Positions 21,702-33,822 of a stretch of DNA of 64,000 bases are shown one piece after another (position 1 is the stretch's first letter; each line of letters starts with the position of its first letter). Below the pieces are notes generated by a model. That model was not told the DNA's origin. It saw nothing but the letters and a program-made list of their open reading frames with translations, and searched no databases. The DNA lies in the NCBI GenBank assembly GCA_008360975.2, contig VLJF02000046.1, positions 310,001 through 374,000 on the forward strand. The letters run 5' to 3'. This DNA comes from Lichenostomus cassidix (taxonomy: Eukaryota; Chordata; Aves; Passeriformes; Meliphagidae). Position numbers and translations under genes: made by a program.

Positions 21702-23334
21702 AGTCTATCTTGTCTGTTGCAGAGTGTTCAGAATGAAACTCATTACAATCTCAGCCTATTTTTCTGTATTTATCCTTTTTTCTCTGGTATCTTTTCATAT
21801 TCTGTTTCTAATGCTGTAATGTTTTTTATAAAATACTGTATTATTATTTCTTGAATTTCACCATGAATACCTACCTTTCTTTAATACACAAAAACTTTCA
21901 AGAGGCTTGTTCCCTTTGCATTTAAATAAAAACAAGTGACTGCCCTGACTTGTGTGTCCCAGATGCCTCCTGAGCGCTTCTCTGTCTCTGGCAGTGCCTG
22001 TGAGCAGAGGTAGAGGGAAGAGACTCCCAGCACAGCAGCACAGCCAGGGACAATGGCCCTGGCTCTTCCCGCATCTGCTCTTCCCAACTCCACACTCCCC
22101 TTCCCAGCCCCTCTGTGGGTACAAGGCCTGAGTTCTCTGGAAGCTTGGTGACAGCCCTGCTGTGTGTCTGTGCTGTGAGCACAGGCAGGGACAGGCCATG
22201 GGCACTGCAGGGACACAGCTGGGCTCCACCACAGCAGTTCCAGCAGCAAAGGGCATCTCCTGAGGGCACTGCAGGAAGGCTGTGCTCTCTCTCCAAAGTC
22301 ACTGTCAGGAACTTGCCCAAGGAACAGACTCTAAAGAGATTCCTTGTGTTCCTTGTTCTCCCAGGGCTCAGTGGGATAAGAGCAGGGTCCCAGTGTGGCC
22401 TTCAGGGGACTCAGGTCTGGGTCAGGTTTTGCTTGTTGGTGGCCAGTGCCCACCAGATGGTGAATGGTCTGTGATGAACCTTGCTGGGGCTCTCCAGCTT
22501 GTGCCAGGGCTGATGGCAGGGGAATGTTTATCTGGAGGGCCTTGGGAGCTGCCAGGAGACCACAGGGGAGCTGCAGGGACAGTGTGTGCCAGGGATCAGC
22601 AGTGCCTGGAGCTCACTGGGCACAGGCCTGTCCAGGCTGGGGTCACCCAGAGATAAAGGACTGAATGTCTGCAGTGACCCATGAGAGCTCTGCAGCCCCA
22701 GGGGACACAGCAGGGACAGGGAAAGGAGTCTGGGCAGTGACTCCTCTGACCCTCAGGGAACTTCCCCAGGAGGACCCAGGGCAGCCCCAAGGCCATCTGG
22801 CAGGCCTGGAACAAGGCAGGCACCTCTGAGCAGCCTCCATGGCCCCAGCAGAGCTCGTGTGGGAGGGGTGAGTGCAGGGAGCACCATCAGCTGCCTGTGT
22901 GTCCAGCTGGAGCAGCAGAGCCCAGCAGAGGCAGCCCATGGCCCTGGGCAGCACAGCCCCTGTGCTCTGCAGAGCAGCACCCCCAGCTCTGTGGGGCTTT
23001 GGGGAGCAGGGCAGGGGCTGCAGCAATGGCTGCTCAGGCCAGCACAGCCGTGTTGCCCTGGGAAAGGCTCTGTGGGCAGCTGGGATGTGCCAGGAGAAGA
23101 GCAGGAGCCCTTGTGTGTGTGCACAGGAGCCCTGGCAAGAGGCTGCCCTGGCCCTGGGGCTGCAGGAGCTGCCCGAGCTGAGCATCTCCTGAGCATTCCA
23201 GACCCAGAGTCACTGTCCCTGACCTCCAGTGCCTCCAGCTCCTGCTGCAGGGCCAGACAGGGCTGGGCTGCTCTGCAGGTCTTGGGCAAGAGCCGGGAGA
23301 GGCTGGACTGGGCAGTGCCAGAGAGAGGAAGACA
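21702..23334. other. OR2 3' flank, shared inverted with the OR3 3' flank
   Basis: AT-rich for about 200 bases after the stop, then GC-rich. Recurs inverted at about 35,255-36,884. A polyadenylation-type AATAAA occurs near 21925 (ATTTAAATAAAAAC), about 220 bases past the stop, with its counterpart near 36,660. Open frames on both strands are not recognised. Confidence 0.5.
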
Positions 23335-23745
23335 ATGGACCCTTGGTTATACAAGTGCTTGCAGTGTCAGAATGGTCTCCAAGGTTCTGTGAGGCCCTGC
23401 AGTGTCACTATGACCTCTTGGTTGCACCAGGCCCCACAGAGTCATAATGGTCCCCATGGTTCCACGAGGCCATGAAGTGTCACAGTGGCCACTTAGCTCC
23501 AATAGGCTCCGTAGTGTCACATTCACCCCTTGGCTCCATGGGGGCCCACAGTGTCACTATGGTCCATTTGGTTTTACGAGGCTCTGAATAGTGACAGTGG
23601 TCCCTTGGTACAAAGGGGTCCTGCAATGACCAAATGGTCTCCTTGGTTCTGCAGTATCACAATGGCCCTTTGTTTTGTTAGGGTCCCACAATGTCACAAT
23701 GGCCTCTTGGTTCCATGTGGTCCCTCTTGGAGACTGAAACATTAT
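23335..23745. repeat. ~40-bp satellite, short block in unit B
   Basis: About ten degenerate units of the same family as 4489-6320 and 16145-18225. Inverted counterpart at 34780-35255. Confidence 0.85.
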
Positions 23746-23936
23746 CGTTTATGGCTTAAACATCTTCATGAAGGACTTTTGCCTATTATAGCAAAACTGT
23801 GCAAAGCTGCAGAGAAATCCATCAAAACCCTGAATGAGGCCCTGAACTACACTGCTCACTGTCCATTGAGGAAGACAAGATAAAGTAACAACTCAAGGCT
23901 GGAGGAGAAGAAATACATTCACAGAGGGATCAAGCC
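23746..23936 (+). other. Short conserved open segment of unknown nature, copy B
   Basis: About 140 bases with an open frame containing LWLKHLHEGLLPIIAKL and ending at a stop (TAA) at 23881-23883. The inverted copy at about 34,585-34,780 keeps the first part of the frame (LHEGLLPIIAKL) but then reaches a stop. No family recognised; it could be a piece of a retroelement. Confidence 0.3.
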
Positions 23937-24925
23937 TTTGGGGGGGAGAACCAGCTCCTCACCCTCTCCAGGGCAGATAGCCTGGTGCTGGTGAGCTGGG
24001 GGGGTTTGGGGAGCCCCAGGGGACTCAGGGGGACATGGGACTGTCCCCACGCCTGGCACAGGATTGGGAGTTCCCCACACTGCGGGAGGTTCGTTCCTTC
24101 GTGGCTCTCCTCCATGGCCACTCCCGGCTGAGGAGAGGTGGCCTCTCCCCAGCTCCTGGAGGACATGTCAAACCACTGCCATGGGGCCATCAGGGGGTGC
24201 TGGGACCCCTGAGCAGTCCCGAGCTGGAGATGACAGGGAAGGGAGTGACAGAATCACCCCGGGAGGGGCAGGTCCCCATCCCACCCCCTGGGCACCCTGG
24301 GACCTGCGGGGCTTAGGGACATCGTGGTGAGGGGTGGGCAAAGGGGGTGGGCAAAGGGGGTCCCTGAGGGTGACCAGGGCCATCCCTGCCCTTGGCAACA
24401 CTGAGTTTGCTGTGACTGAGCTGGAGACGGCGGGGGGTGCCCCGGGGGTGTCCCTGCTGTGCCACAGCCCCCAGGCCTTGGACAGTTCCCTGCTGAGTGT
24501 CTGTGGCCAGGTGAGACCCCCATGGCACCCCCGGGGGTTTGGGGGGGCAAGGATCTCACAGGGCGCTGTCTCTAAAAGGGGGAACACAGCCCTGGCACTC
24601 ACGGGGACAGTGCCATGGGGATGGGCACAGCCCTGGGGCTGCTGTGGGCACCCGTGGGGCAGGAGGGGTTTGGGGGCTCCCGGGGGGTCCCTGCCCTGCT
24701 GAGCCCTGTGGTCACTCCACAGCTGAGCTCCTGCCAGGATTCCAAGCAGTGCCAGATCTGCTGGCATGAGGACAGACACTTGTGGCTGTCAGGGGTGGCA
24801 TGGATGTTCTGCAGCCTGCGGGAGCTGCTGGGCACCTCTGGGCACTGGGGGCTGCAGGCAGAGGAGCCCAAATGCTCCTCTACTGGCACAGGCTGCCTAC
24901 TCGCCCTGCCCCAAAGTGACAACGG
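23937..24925 (+). pseudogene. JAK3-like kinase fragment, copy B
   Basis: Counterpart of 11640-13076. It begins inside the second exon-like block (ENQLLTL, ending at donor GTGAGC, 23990/23991). The third block starts at 24062 (DWEFPTLREVRSFVALLHGH) and carries a deletion of about 26 bases after SRLRR relative to copy A, then LLEDMSNHCHGAI. The fourth block ends at a GTGAGA donor after 24510, but its acceptor AG has become AA near 24397-24398. The fifth runs from 24723 (acceptor CCACAG) to about 24925, where the TGATGTCA satellite begins. So copy B lacks the first block, has a frameshifting deletion and a lost acceptor: non-functional. The domain assignment rests on the same remembered JAK3 SH2-like motifs. 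Confidence 0.66.
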
Positions 24926-24939
24926 GGGACATTCCAGAG

Positions 24940-25335
24940 AGAATGATGTGAGGTCACAGAACAGCTATGACATTATAGAGCGGCTTTGTGATATTCTGGG
25001 AGGATTGTGTGATAGAGTCACTCTACTGAGCTGCTCACAGAGCAGCTGTGACGCAGGAAAGGGGCTGTGTGACATCACCGGATGGGTTGTGTGAGGTCAC
25101 AGAGTGGGCTACTGTTGTTTACAACAGGCTGCAACATCACAGAGTGTGTTATGTGTGTCGTCAAGTAGCTATGGCATAATAGAGGGGACTGTGTGACATC
25201 ACAGAGCAGGCTGTGACATCACAGAACAGCTGTATTGGCATCACAGGGTGGACGGTGACATCACAGGATGGTGGTGTGACATAATAGAGCCAGCTGTGAC
25301 AGCACAGGGTGGGCTATGATGTTACAAAGCAGGCT
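24940..25335. repeat. TGATGTCA satellite, copy B
   Basis: Reverse-orientation copy of 11290-11640, built on TGTGACATCACAGAG with variable spacing. Cut on the right by the solo LTR at 25340. Confidence 0.85.
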
Positions 25336-25339
25336 GTGA

Positions 25340-25992
25340 TGAAGCACGGAATTGACTCCACAACTCAGATAGTTATGAAGTGGGTATGTGTTTATTCCAG
25401 CTGGGGTGCATGGCGGGTAGCCCCTCCAAAGGCATGCACACCCTCAGCAGCACTTCACTAAGTTTATATTAGGTTACAGGTTACATATGCATAAAGTTAG
25501 ACAAAGCCCCTATACATATTCAATACCTATCCCCGCTTCGTATTATAATGAGTTCAAAGTTCATTTAAATATGCTCGCGCAAGCGCAGTGTCTTCAGATT
25601 AATTGTGGGTAAGGGTCTTGATGATTAATTATGACAGATTCCCTCCTCTTCATCACGATGAACTGTTCACCCTGTTCCCTTGCACATGCTCCCTTGGTCC
25701 TTGGTCCTAGTCCAAGCCTGAGAACCAACTCGTACCGGTCCTGGGATCCAAGGGCAGGATGCTCAGTTACACTCAGTGGTTTTTCTCAATTATTTGGCTC
25801 TCCTCTCTCCATCCTCCCCGATACCAGGTAGGCACAAATTCATCAAGAAAATAATAAATGGATCGCAGCTGGGATATCTTAGTAAATCATTATCCAATCT
25901 CTGGCTCTCTAAATCAGTTCAAAAATATTATTATTACTATTATCCAGCTTCTAGCTCTTTTACATTAGTAATTTCTATTTTACCCTAAATCA
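25340..25992 (-). mobile_element. Solo LTR of the ERV1-like family
   Basis: A 653-bp segment (plus-strand ends TGAAGCACGG and CCTAAATCA) nearly identical to the 5' LTR of the provirus at 46031-46685. On minus it has TATAAA near 25468-25463 and AATAAA at 25396-25391. No internal sequence accompanies it, so it is a solo LTR or the edge of a deleted provirus. I could not confirm a target-site duplication. It marks the end of palindrome 2's left arm. Confidence 0.85.
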
Positions 25993-28369
25993 AAGTGAAA
26001 CATTGCCTCTCACATAGTCAGCTCGAGCAGCAGAGCTGTAAGTGCTTATAAAATCCTGCAAAGTATATCAAGAAAAAATAGTGAATATTTTTACCAATTC
26101 TAAATAGGCATTTGGAGTAATACATGCATTTAAGAAATTATAAGAAAAAAAAGTTTATTAACCTGCAAGAATAAAACATTAATTCATGAAATCTTAATTT
26201 CTCATTTATTAAAAACTTGATTTGTATAAGAATTTCCAGTGGGGAGTTGAAAGAGGCAAGAATTCATCCTTCTCCCCACTCTAACATGTGTTATCACTGT
26301 GCAAGTTTGTTTTAACATCCTTCAGTGTGTCCTCATCAGATAAAAAGCTGTGTGAGACAAGGAGCCACTCAAGCCACAGAAGCAAAAGAACTGCTGACTT
26401 CCCTCACAAAGGTGAGATCTACAGCCAGAGACTCCACTCCAATGTGAAACTCCAGACAAAGAGGACACAAAAGAGCAATATTGGACAATATAATATACAG
26501 TAAATCGGTTAAAAGCTGCAACGCCAAAATAAAAAACATTAAATAGTTTTGTTTTCTGTATTTCCAAAACAGTGTTATCCACAGTCAGCTATCCTAGCAA
26601 AACCTTGTAATAATTGTAATGGCAAGTATAGCTTCAGATGCAAAGGGGTAAGTAAGCCAGAAAAAAAAAGGGAAAGCTATATGAGCTTAAATCTAAATTT
26701 GTGAAAATTGAAATATAACAATAACAAAATATTTTCATTTTTAAAATGAAAAGGTTTCAAAAGGATGGCTGGCTATTCTACTAAGTATTTATAACTGTTG
26801 CTGTTTAATGCATATTTGTTTGTCCAGTGTTTAAGAATGCTAAGCCCCACAAAAGGAAAATACTGCCTTTGAAAAATCGCTGAAAGTCATAGACTAATCT
26901 GCCAACCTTTGGGCTCTGCAATTTAAAAGATAATTTTAAATTTCAAATAGCAGTTAAAAGTGCCGTTTTTCAGTAGCACATTTAAAGTCCTAGAAAAAGC
27001 TCGCAAAATCATATAAAATGATCCTAAACATCTGTTGATTTTGTGAGTGGCTAATATTTGTGAGCATATTTTTTCTGTAAATTGAAAGATAATCTAGATT
27101 TACAGAGAGTAAAACAAAAGACTGAAAAAGAGAGAAAAGATAGCCTAATAGATCACAAGCAAAAAACTAACAGTATGAAAATCTTAGTCAGTTATCCTTT
27201 ATACTTTCATCTTTCCTTTCTGCTCTGTTTACTAGAAATTCTACCAAGGTGAAGAAAAAAAGTACCCCATTTTACAAGCAAGAAAAGCTATCAGTGGTCC
27301 TGATCACTGTCTAGAGCCATAATGTGAGCTGCCAAAACTGGAAAAATTAATGTCTCTGCAACACTTCAAAATGCCTGTGTGTGTAGTGTGTGGGGAAGGG
27401 ACAGGTCAGGCCGTGCCCTGGTGAGACAGTGAACTGCTCCTTACTTCACCCCCAGAGCATCCCAGCCCTGCAGTGAGGTCCAGTCATGGACACAGCAGAG
27501 GAAGTGCTGCACAGAGCTCCAAGCCCAGCCCTATAGTGGGGCCAGCCATGCACACAGCAGAGGCAGTGCTCTATTCTCCCCATCCCTGACTCCAAAGAAA
27601 CCTGCTAGGGATGGAAGGCCCAAGAAAGCCAAAAGAATTAACATTCCTCTTAAAATTTCTATAGATTCTGTCTTTCTTCTTTTTCTTCAAAATACCAGTA
27701 GTGTTGTTCCTCAACTAACAAAGCTTATACTAATATATAAACCCACCAATTTTCACAGTTTTGCCATGTAGTTTATACCCTGGCCCGAAGTAAGTAAACT
27801 AAAGAAGAATCTTTCTACCATTGTAGAAGCCATAATAAATGCCACTGCAGATGCCATAAAAACACAGCAAATGAAGATAAAGAGCATCTCACAATTAACT
27901 ATAGATTTGCTGTATGACAAAAGAGAAAGAGTATGCACAGTTATAAATACAAGCTGTTGCAATTATGTTAATCCTAACTTAAACAAATGTATGTAATACT
28001 TATTTGTGTTATTGCATTGTTATTTACTGTCTGCAATAGTAGTTATTGCTGTATGATATTATGTACTTAGAATTGTGATGCTTATATTCAATGGCAAAAG
28101 TATAAACTTAGATATAAAATAGAGAAAGGTATTTACTTCCATGACATACAAGATTTGTAAAGAATTACAAATTACAAAAGAAAAGGAGGATTGAGAAAGA
28201 CTCTCTGAGCTTTTGCCCCCCTTCCACCAGCACAGGCACCTGTCTGTGGCTTCCAGGGCTGAAGGCTGAACTCTTAATTCAAATTCAAATTGTAGGTAAC
28301 AGCTCTGGCCTGATGGCTTATCGGCTAAGCATGCATTTGAAACCAGCACAGAAACTGCTGAATCATCCC
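25993..28369. other. AT-rich single-copy region between palindrome arms
   Basis: About 2.4 kb, much more AT-rich than its surroundings, with no match elsewhere in the window that I could see. Around 27,450-27,570 a 60-70-bp segment (CCAGCCCT...CACACAGCAGAGG...AGTGCT) is tandemly repeated twice. No gene or clear element recognised; open frames are short. Confidence 0.5.
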
Positions 28370-28669
28370 ATGAAGGACTGTCACCTTGGAGGGGGCTTTG
28401 GGGGTCTCCAAAGACCACCAGGATACACGGAGCATGCGTGGTGCACATGCTAATGATATTAATGACTTCTGAGAAATTATTTGTATAACCACTCCTATCC
28501 TAAAGAATGTAATTAATATTCATGATTTTACCTATAACACTGTGTCTTTGCGGTACTGAGGTATGTGTGTTTGGTGGAAACAATTCCCCACACATCCGGT
28601 GCACCGAATAAAGCAAATACCCACTTCTCTGACTTGGTCTCTGAAGTGTCTCTGAGCTCGATCGAGGCA
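28370..28669 (+). mobile_element. LTR-like 3' end
   Basis: Contains a TATAA (near 28482), then AATAAA at 28607-28612 and a CA end near 28669, the layout of the U3-R-U5 end of an LTR. The 5' boundary is uncertain. It sits just left of the direct repeat of unit A that starts near 29000. Confidence 0.4.
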
Positions 28670-28999
28670 AATCAGTGCCGTGGTGCCCACAGAAGCCCCT
28701 GGGGCTCTGTGCCCCCATGGCCTCCCTGCTGGGCAGCCTCTCCAAGCTCCTGCACAGCCCGTGGCACCTGTGGGCCTTCCCAGCCAGCCCTGCCCCAGGC
28801 TCTGCCGGGCTCGGGGCCAGCAGAGAGGCCGGGCAGGGCTGGCCATTGCCGGGAACAGGGCCTGAGCCCCGCAGCAGGATGGAGCTGGGGCACAGCCAAA
28901 CTCACCTGCAAACCTGGGCTGAGCAGCCAGGGCTGGCAACGGCTGGGGACAGAGGCTGGGCTGACAAATGTCCTGGGCTCCCTCCCTGCTCTGTCTGTG
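28670..28999. other. GC-rich segment before unit C
   Basis: No counterpart in units A or B that I could see. It contains a donor-like GCAGGTGAGT on minus near 28905 and an open minus-strand frame, but no recognisable protein. Confidence 0.3.
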
Positions 29000-30784
29000 C
29001 CACCAAGGGCACAGAGCAGCCTCCTCTCTCAGCCACTTGCCTGTTTTCCATCCCTTCCCCAGGCCCTGGCTCTGCCCCACAAGCCCTGGGCTCAGTCCTG
29101 CCCCTGCACGCTCACACAGGCTGAGATGGACACTGATGGTTTCTCTGGCAGCTGCTCTCAGCCCAGCCCAGCTCCCTCCAAGCTCTGCCAGCTGCCCTGA
29201 GCTCTCTGCAGCACCAAGGGCCTCTCCCCAGCACAGCCCAGCCACCTCTGGCCCCACAGCCCTGCTCAGGCCAGGCTGCTCTGGGCAGTGGCCCCACGGC
29301 CTCAGCCCCTCTGAAGGGCACAGCAGCAGCTGGAGCTGCCAGAGGACTCAGCCCCAGCCATGGGGGAACGTGCTTGGCCAAAGGAAAAGGAGGCTCCCTC
29401 TTGATGCCTGATGATTTTTGCCTTTTATTTTTACATACCCTTTTATACATTTTTATACTTCTTCCATACCTTCTGTATCCTCTATCCCCTTAACCTACAT
29501 ACTTGTAATTTTTGTAGTCTGATATTCTTCCTTAGATTTAAGGTTCTGCAAGGCAGAAAGCCTAAATATTTATAGTAAAAGGCCAGAGAGCCCTATGATG
29601 TAAAAAACTCTCTAGAACATATTTTGTAAACGGGGCTCTAGCCTCACACTGGTAGGTTTCTTTAGAATAGGGTGATATTACTTCTTTTGGTAATTTTCCT
29701 ATTGGGGAATTCTAGACTGATATGCTAATTTGAAAAGTCTGTAAGAGTTTTATACACATTATATGGAGTGTGAATCTCAGCAGGTTCCACCTTGGAAGAG
29801 CTGTGCACCTAGGTTCCTATTAAAATACCGAAGTAAAACCATTTCATCCCTTTAATCATGTCACCCTCATAATTGTAAGACCAACTGAAAGGCAGCCCTG
29901 TGTGCCCTGCTCTCCTGTCCAGGAGATGCTGAGAGCTCTGCAGCCCCTCCTGCCATCCCATCTGCCCAGATCAGCACAACAGCCCTGGCCTTGTGGCCAT
30001 CAGGAGCTGTTCCTGCTCCAGGCCCAGGGCTCATCCCAAAGCTGGGGCAGCCAGAAAGCTGTGCCCATTGCTGTTCATTCCTGCTCTGATGAGGATGCAT
30101 CCTCAGCAACTTGGAGGCTCCCTGAGGAATTTTACTACTCCAGAGGCTTGTTCAGCCTTCAGCTCTTCACTTCAGGAATTCAGTGCCAAAGGCTCATTAA
30201 CATTTCAAAACACCCTAACGAGACAAGCCCCTGGGAATAATTTAGGTTTTCAATTGTTTTGTGGTTAATTATAGAGATTTCAGAAGTCTTTTGATGTCAG
30301 TATATTGGATTTTTAAAAATGCAGAGAGAATTGTTTTGTCCAGTTCAGTTTTCTTTCCCTGTTTATAGGTTGATATCAGTAATCTCCATCTGATATTGAT
30401 CCCCAGCATCTCCTAATCAGTCTGAATAGATATGAAATTCAAGACCCTTCATGCCTGACAATCTATCAGACTCTGTCCCTAACCCCCTCCCCACCATTTC
30501 CCTCATCCAACCCCTGGGACTCAGAGCAGCCTTGTGCAAATCTCAGCTTCCTCCACTCCAGGCTGCACCTGCAGCTTTCAGCTCCTTGGCACAAACTCCC
30601 AGCTGCTTTCCTTGGAGAAGGAGCTGCCTGAGACACAGAGGGATGTTCATTTATTGTCAGCAAACAGTAGCAAGGGAATGCAGAGCTCCATAAAAGACAG
30701 AAGTCCAGCCCAAGGAGTGCTGGGCAATGGAGTCACAGCCAGGGGTGTCCCCAGGGCTCAGGATTGGGGCCACTTCAGTTAAAT

Positions 30785-31000
30785 CTCTTTATTGCTGATC
30801 TGGATGAGGGCACCGAGGGCACCCTCAGTCAGTCCCCAGGTGATCCCAAGCTGGGTGGGAGTGTGGCTGTGCTGGAGGGCAGGAAGCTCTGCAGAGGGAT
30901 CTGGACAGGCTGCAGCCATGGGCCCAGGACAATTGGATGAGGTTCAGCAAGGCCAAGGGCAGTGTCCTGCTCTGGGGTCACAACCACACCAAATCCCTGG
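30785..31000 (+). mobile_element. CR1 LINE fragment, copy C
   Basis: Counterpart of 9485-9700, with the same truncated reverse-transcriptase region and shared breakpoints. The CR1 was therefore present before the units duplicated. Confidence 0.7.
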
Positions 31001-32084
31001 CTGTTCCCTGGCCCTGATCCCCACAGCCTGTCCTGTTTGCTTCATCCCTCCATTGCCAGGGACTTTGTGGGACAAGGGAGCTCTGCTCTGGGGATGGAGG
31101 GAGGTGCAAGTGCAACCACTGGAGTGGGAACCACAGCTGATCAGGTTTGTGTCCTTTGGGGTCAGGAACTGGTGAGACTCAGAGGCACAGAAAGTTTTTC
31201 TTCATGGCCAATGGACAAACGTTGAACAGGATACAATTTAATAACCATCACAGCTCTTCCCTCAGCTCTGTGCGATGTCCCAGTAGCATCCGATGAGTCC
31301 ACCATCTACAAGGAATTTCTGTAGAAAATCAATTTTACACCAAGATGATTCTATGATAGATATAAACACCTTTAAGATGTTGTATCACGATCTTTTAACC
31401 TCTTGTATCTTTTAACCCCTTCCTGGACTGGGGTTAAAAGACCTCAGACAATGCCGTATCTGCGAAGCTATCAGTGGTGGATGGAGAAGGGAGGTCAGGC
31501 TGCCTTTTGTGTTGAGGAAATGCTGAAACCAGCCTGACTCATTCTGTCTCCTCCTTCCTGGCTGAACCTCTCCTCTTTCCCCTCCCACCCATTGTCTTGT
31601 GTCTCCCACCAGGCACCCTGGTGAAGAGCCTGGCTCTGTGTTCTCCATCACCTCCTCGCTGGCACTGCCAGGCTGGGATGAGGAGCTCCTCAGCCTTCCC
31701 TTCTCTGGGCTGGACAAGCCCAGCTCCCTCAGCCTCTCCTCACAGCCAAAGGGCTCAAGTCCCACCTTGGAGGCTCTTCACTGACCCTGCTGCAGCTGCC
31801 AGTCATCTTTCCTTCCCTGGGGAGCACAAAGCAGGCCACAGTGACCTGGAGAGTCCACTTCCTTGATGTCCTTCCTGGTCACACAGCCCCCTTGTCCCCG
31901 TGTTTGGCTCTGGGGGTTTATTTGTGGAACATCCTCTGGGAAAGGCTGCAGCACTGGGGAAAAAGGGACCCGGGGGGACAGGGGACACCACTGTGCAGGG
32001 CAGCATGGGGGACTTCTCTGGGGAGGGACTGTGAGAGGGGGTTGGGGTGAAGTGACCTCCCCAGTGACCCTGCACAGCCCCCTG

Positions 32085-32430
32085 TGATGTCACACACGGT
32101 GGCTCTGTGATGTCACAAAGCCATCCTGTGATGCCACACAGCCACCTCAATGTCACAGTCTTCCCTGGGATGTCACAGTCACCTCTATGGTGTTGTAGAT
32201 GCTCGACAACCTCAGATAACACACTCTGTGATGTCATGATCCTCTCTGTGACCTCCCATGACCCATTTTGTGATGTCACACAGTCCCTTTCTGACATCAC
32301 AGCTGCTCTGTGGCTCTATGACACAGCCACAGTGGTGCTGCTATGACACAGCCCCCTCTGGGACATCACACAGCCTCTCTGGGACATCACAGCTGGTCTG
32401 TGACCTCACAGCCCCTCTCTGGAATGTCCC
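32085..32430. repeat. TGATGTCA satellite, copy C
   Basis: Counterpart of 11290-11640, with the same CTCTGTGATGTCACA core. A 525-codon plus-strand open frame (32343-33920) starts in it and runs antisense through the JAK3-like fragment; it is explained by those repeats. Confidence 0.85.
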
Positions 32431-33520
32431 CCAGTGTCACCTTTGGGACAGGATGGACAGGTGGCCTTCAGGCATATTTGGCCCCCTCTGTCTGCAGCCC
32501 CCAGTGCCCAGAGGTGCTCAGCAGCTCCCACAGGCTGCAGAACCTCCATGCCACCCCTGACAGCCACAAGTGTCTGTCCTTGTCCTGGCAGATCTGGCAC
32601 TGCTTGGAATCCTGGCTGGAGTGTAACTGTGGAGTGACCACAGGGCTCAGCAGGGCAGGGACCCCCCGGGAGACCCCAAACCCCTCCTGCCCTACGGGTG
32701 CCCACAGCAGCCCCGGGGCTGTGCCTGTCCCCATGGCACTGTCCCCTTGGCACTGTCCCCATGGGTGCCAGGGCTGTGTTTCCTTAATGGGGACAGGGCC
32801 CTGTGAGGTCCTTTCCACCCCAAACCCCCGGGGGTGCCATGGGGGTCTCACCTGGCCACAGACACTCAGCGGGGAACTGTCCAAGGCCTGGGGGCTGTGG
32901 CACAGCAGGGACATCCCCAGGGCACCCCCAGCCATCTCTAGCTCAGTCACAGTGAACTCAGCGCTGCCAAGGGCAGGGATGGCCCTGGTCACCCTCAGGG
33001 ACACAATGGTCACCCCCTTTGCCCACCCCTCACCACGGTGTCCCCAAGCCCTGCAGGTCCCGTGGTGCCCAGGGGGTGGGATGGGGACCTACCCCTCCCG
33101 GGGTGATTCTGTCACCTCCCTTCCCTGTCACCTCCGGCTCGGGGCTGCTCAGGGGTCCCGGCACCCCCCGATGTCCCCGTGGCACTGGTTTGCCACGTCC
33201 CCCAGGAGCCGGGAGAGGTCACCTCCCTGCAGAAGGAGCACTGGGCATCCTCCCTCAGCCGGGAGTGGCCATCGAGGAGAGCCACGAAGGAACGAGCCTC
33301 CCACAGTGTGGGGAACTCCCTGTCCTGTGCCAGGCGAGGGGACAGCCCCATGTCCCCTCGAGTCCCCAGGGGTTCCCAAACCCTCCCAGCTCACCAGCAC
33401 CTGGCTGTCCACCCTGGGGAGGGTGAGGAGCTGGTTCTCCTCTGGGCTGCTCTCCCGGCTCGCTATTTGCTCTGTGCTGATGTCAGCAACATCAGGGACG
33501 TCACACAAGTGCTGGCACTT
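32430..33520 (-). pseudogene. JAK3-like kinase fragment, copy C
   Basis: Counterpart of 11640-13076, without a recognisable first block. Block two is 33520-33395 (DVPDVADISTEQIA...ENQLLTL, donor GTGAGC), followed by block three (FPTLWEARSFVALLDGH, about 33340-33180), block four (FTVTELEMAGGALGMSLLCH, acceptor AG intact, ending at a GTGAGA donor) and block five to about 32430. As in copy A, the third block has a one-base frame change between REVTSP and LLGDVANQ. Block two here looks closer to the remembered JAK3 stretch around DIS than in copy A. Non-functional; upstream it runs into a minisatellite and an LTR. Confidence 0.66.
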
Positions 33521-33644
33521 CTGTGGGGACACTGCCGGGGTGAGATCACCCTCACCCATGTCCCTACACCGTGGGACCCCTGCCACAGCCACTGCCAGCA
33601 CCCTGGAGCCACTGGGAATGGGAGGCAGAGGTGGCTGGTGGGGT

Positions 33645-33822
33645 GTCCCCAGGGATGTCAGGCTGTCCCCAGGGGTGCCTGGCTGTCTCCATGGGCTTCA
33701 GGCCGTCCCAGTGGGTGTCACACTGTCCTCATGGGTGCCACACTGTCCTGATGGATGCCAGGCTGTCTTCAAGGATGCCATGCTGTCCTCCTGGGTGCCA
33801 GGCTCTGCTGATGGATATCAGG
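33645..33822. repeat. ~19-bp GGTGCCAGGCTGTCC minisatellite, expanded copy C
   Basis: About nine imperfect units of ATGGGTGCCAGGCTGTCC type, against about five in unit A. The expansion sits where the first JAK3-like block would be expected and ends at the LTR. Confidence 0.75.

Larger units (their letters stand above)
18440..25335. repeat. Palindrome 2, left arm (unit B)
   Basis: Matches 32085-40209 in inverted orientation: OR 5' flank, OR2, OR2 3' flank, the short ~40-bp satellite, JAK3-like fragment and TGATGTCA satellite. The opposite arm is longer because it carries an LTR and further sequence at about 33,440-34,560 that B lacks. The arm ends where the solo LTR at 25340 begins. Confidence 0.85.
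29000..33560. repeat. Unit C, direct repeat of about 7431-12760
   Basis: Same order and orientation as unit A: conserved segments, CR1 fragment, filler, TGATGTCA satellite and JAK3-like fragment. C differs from A by lacking about 330 bases (A 9080-9415; join in C near 30,700), lacking the solo LTR at 9976-10522, and keeping about 60 bases that A lost near 8925. Confidence 0.88.

Noticed and set aside
25336..25998. GTGA as target duplication of the solo LTR
   Set aside because: The right-hand GTGA is two bases away from the LTR end defined by comparison with 46031-46685, so the fit is not convincing.
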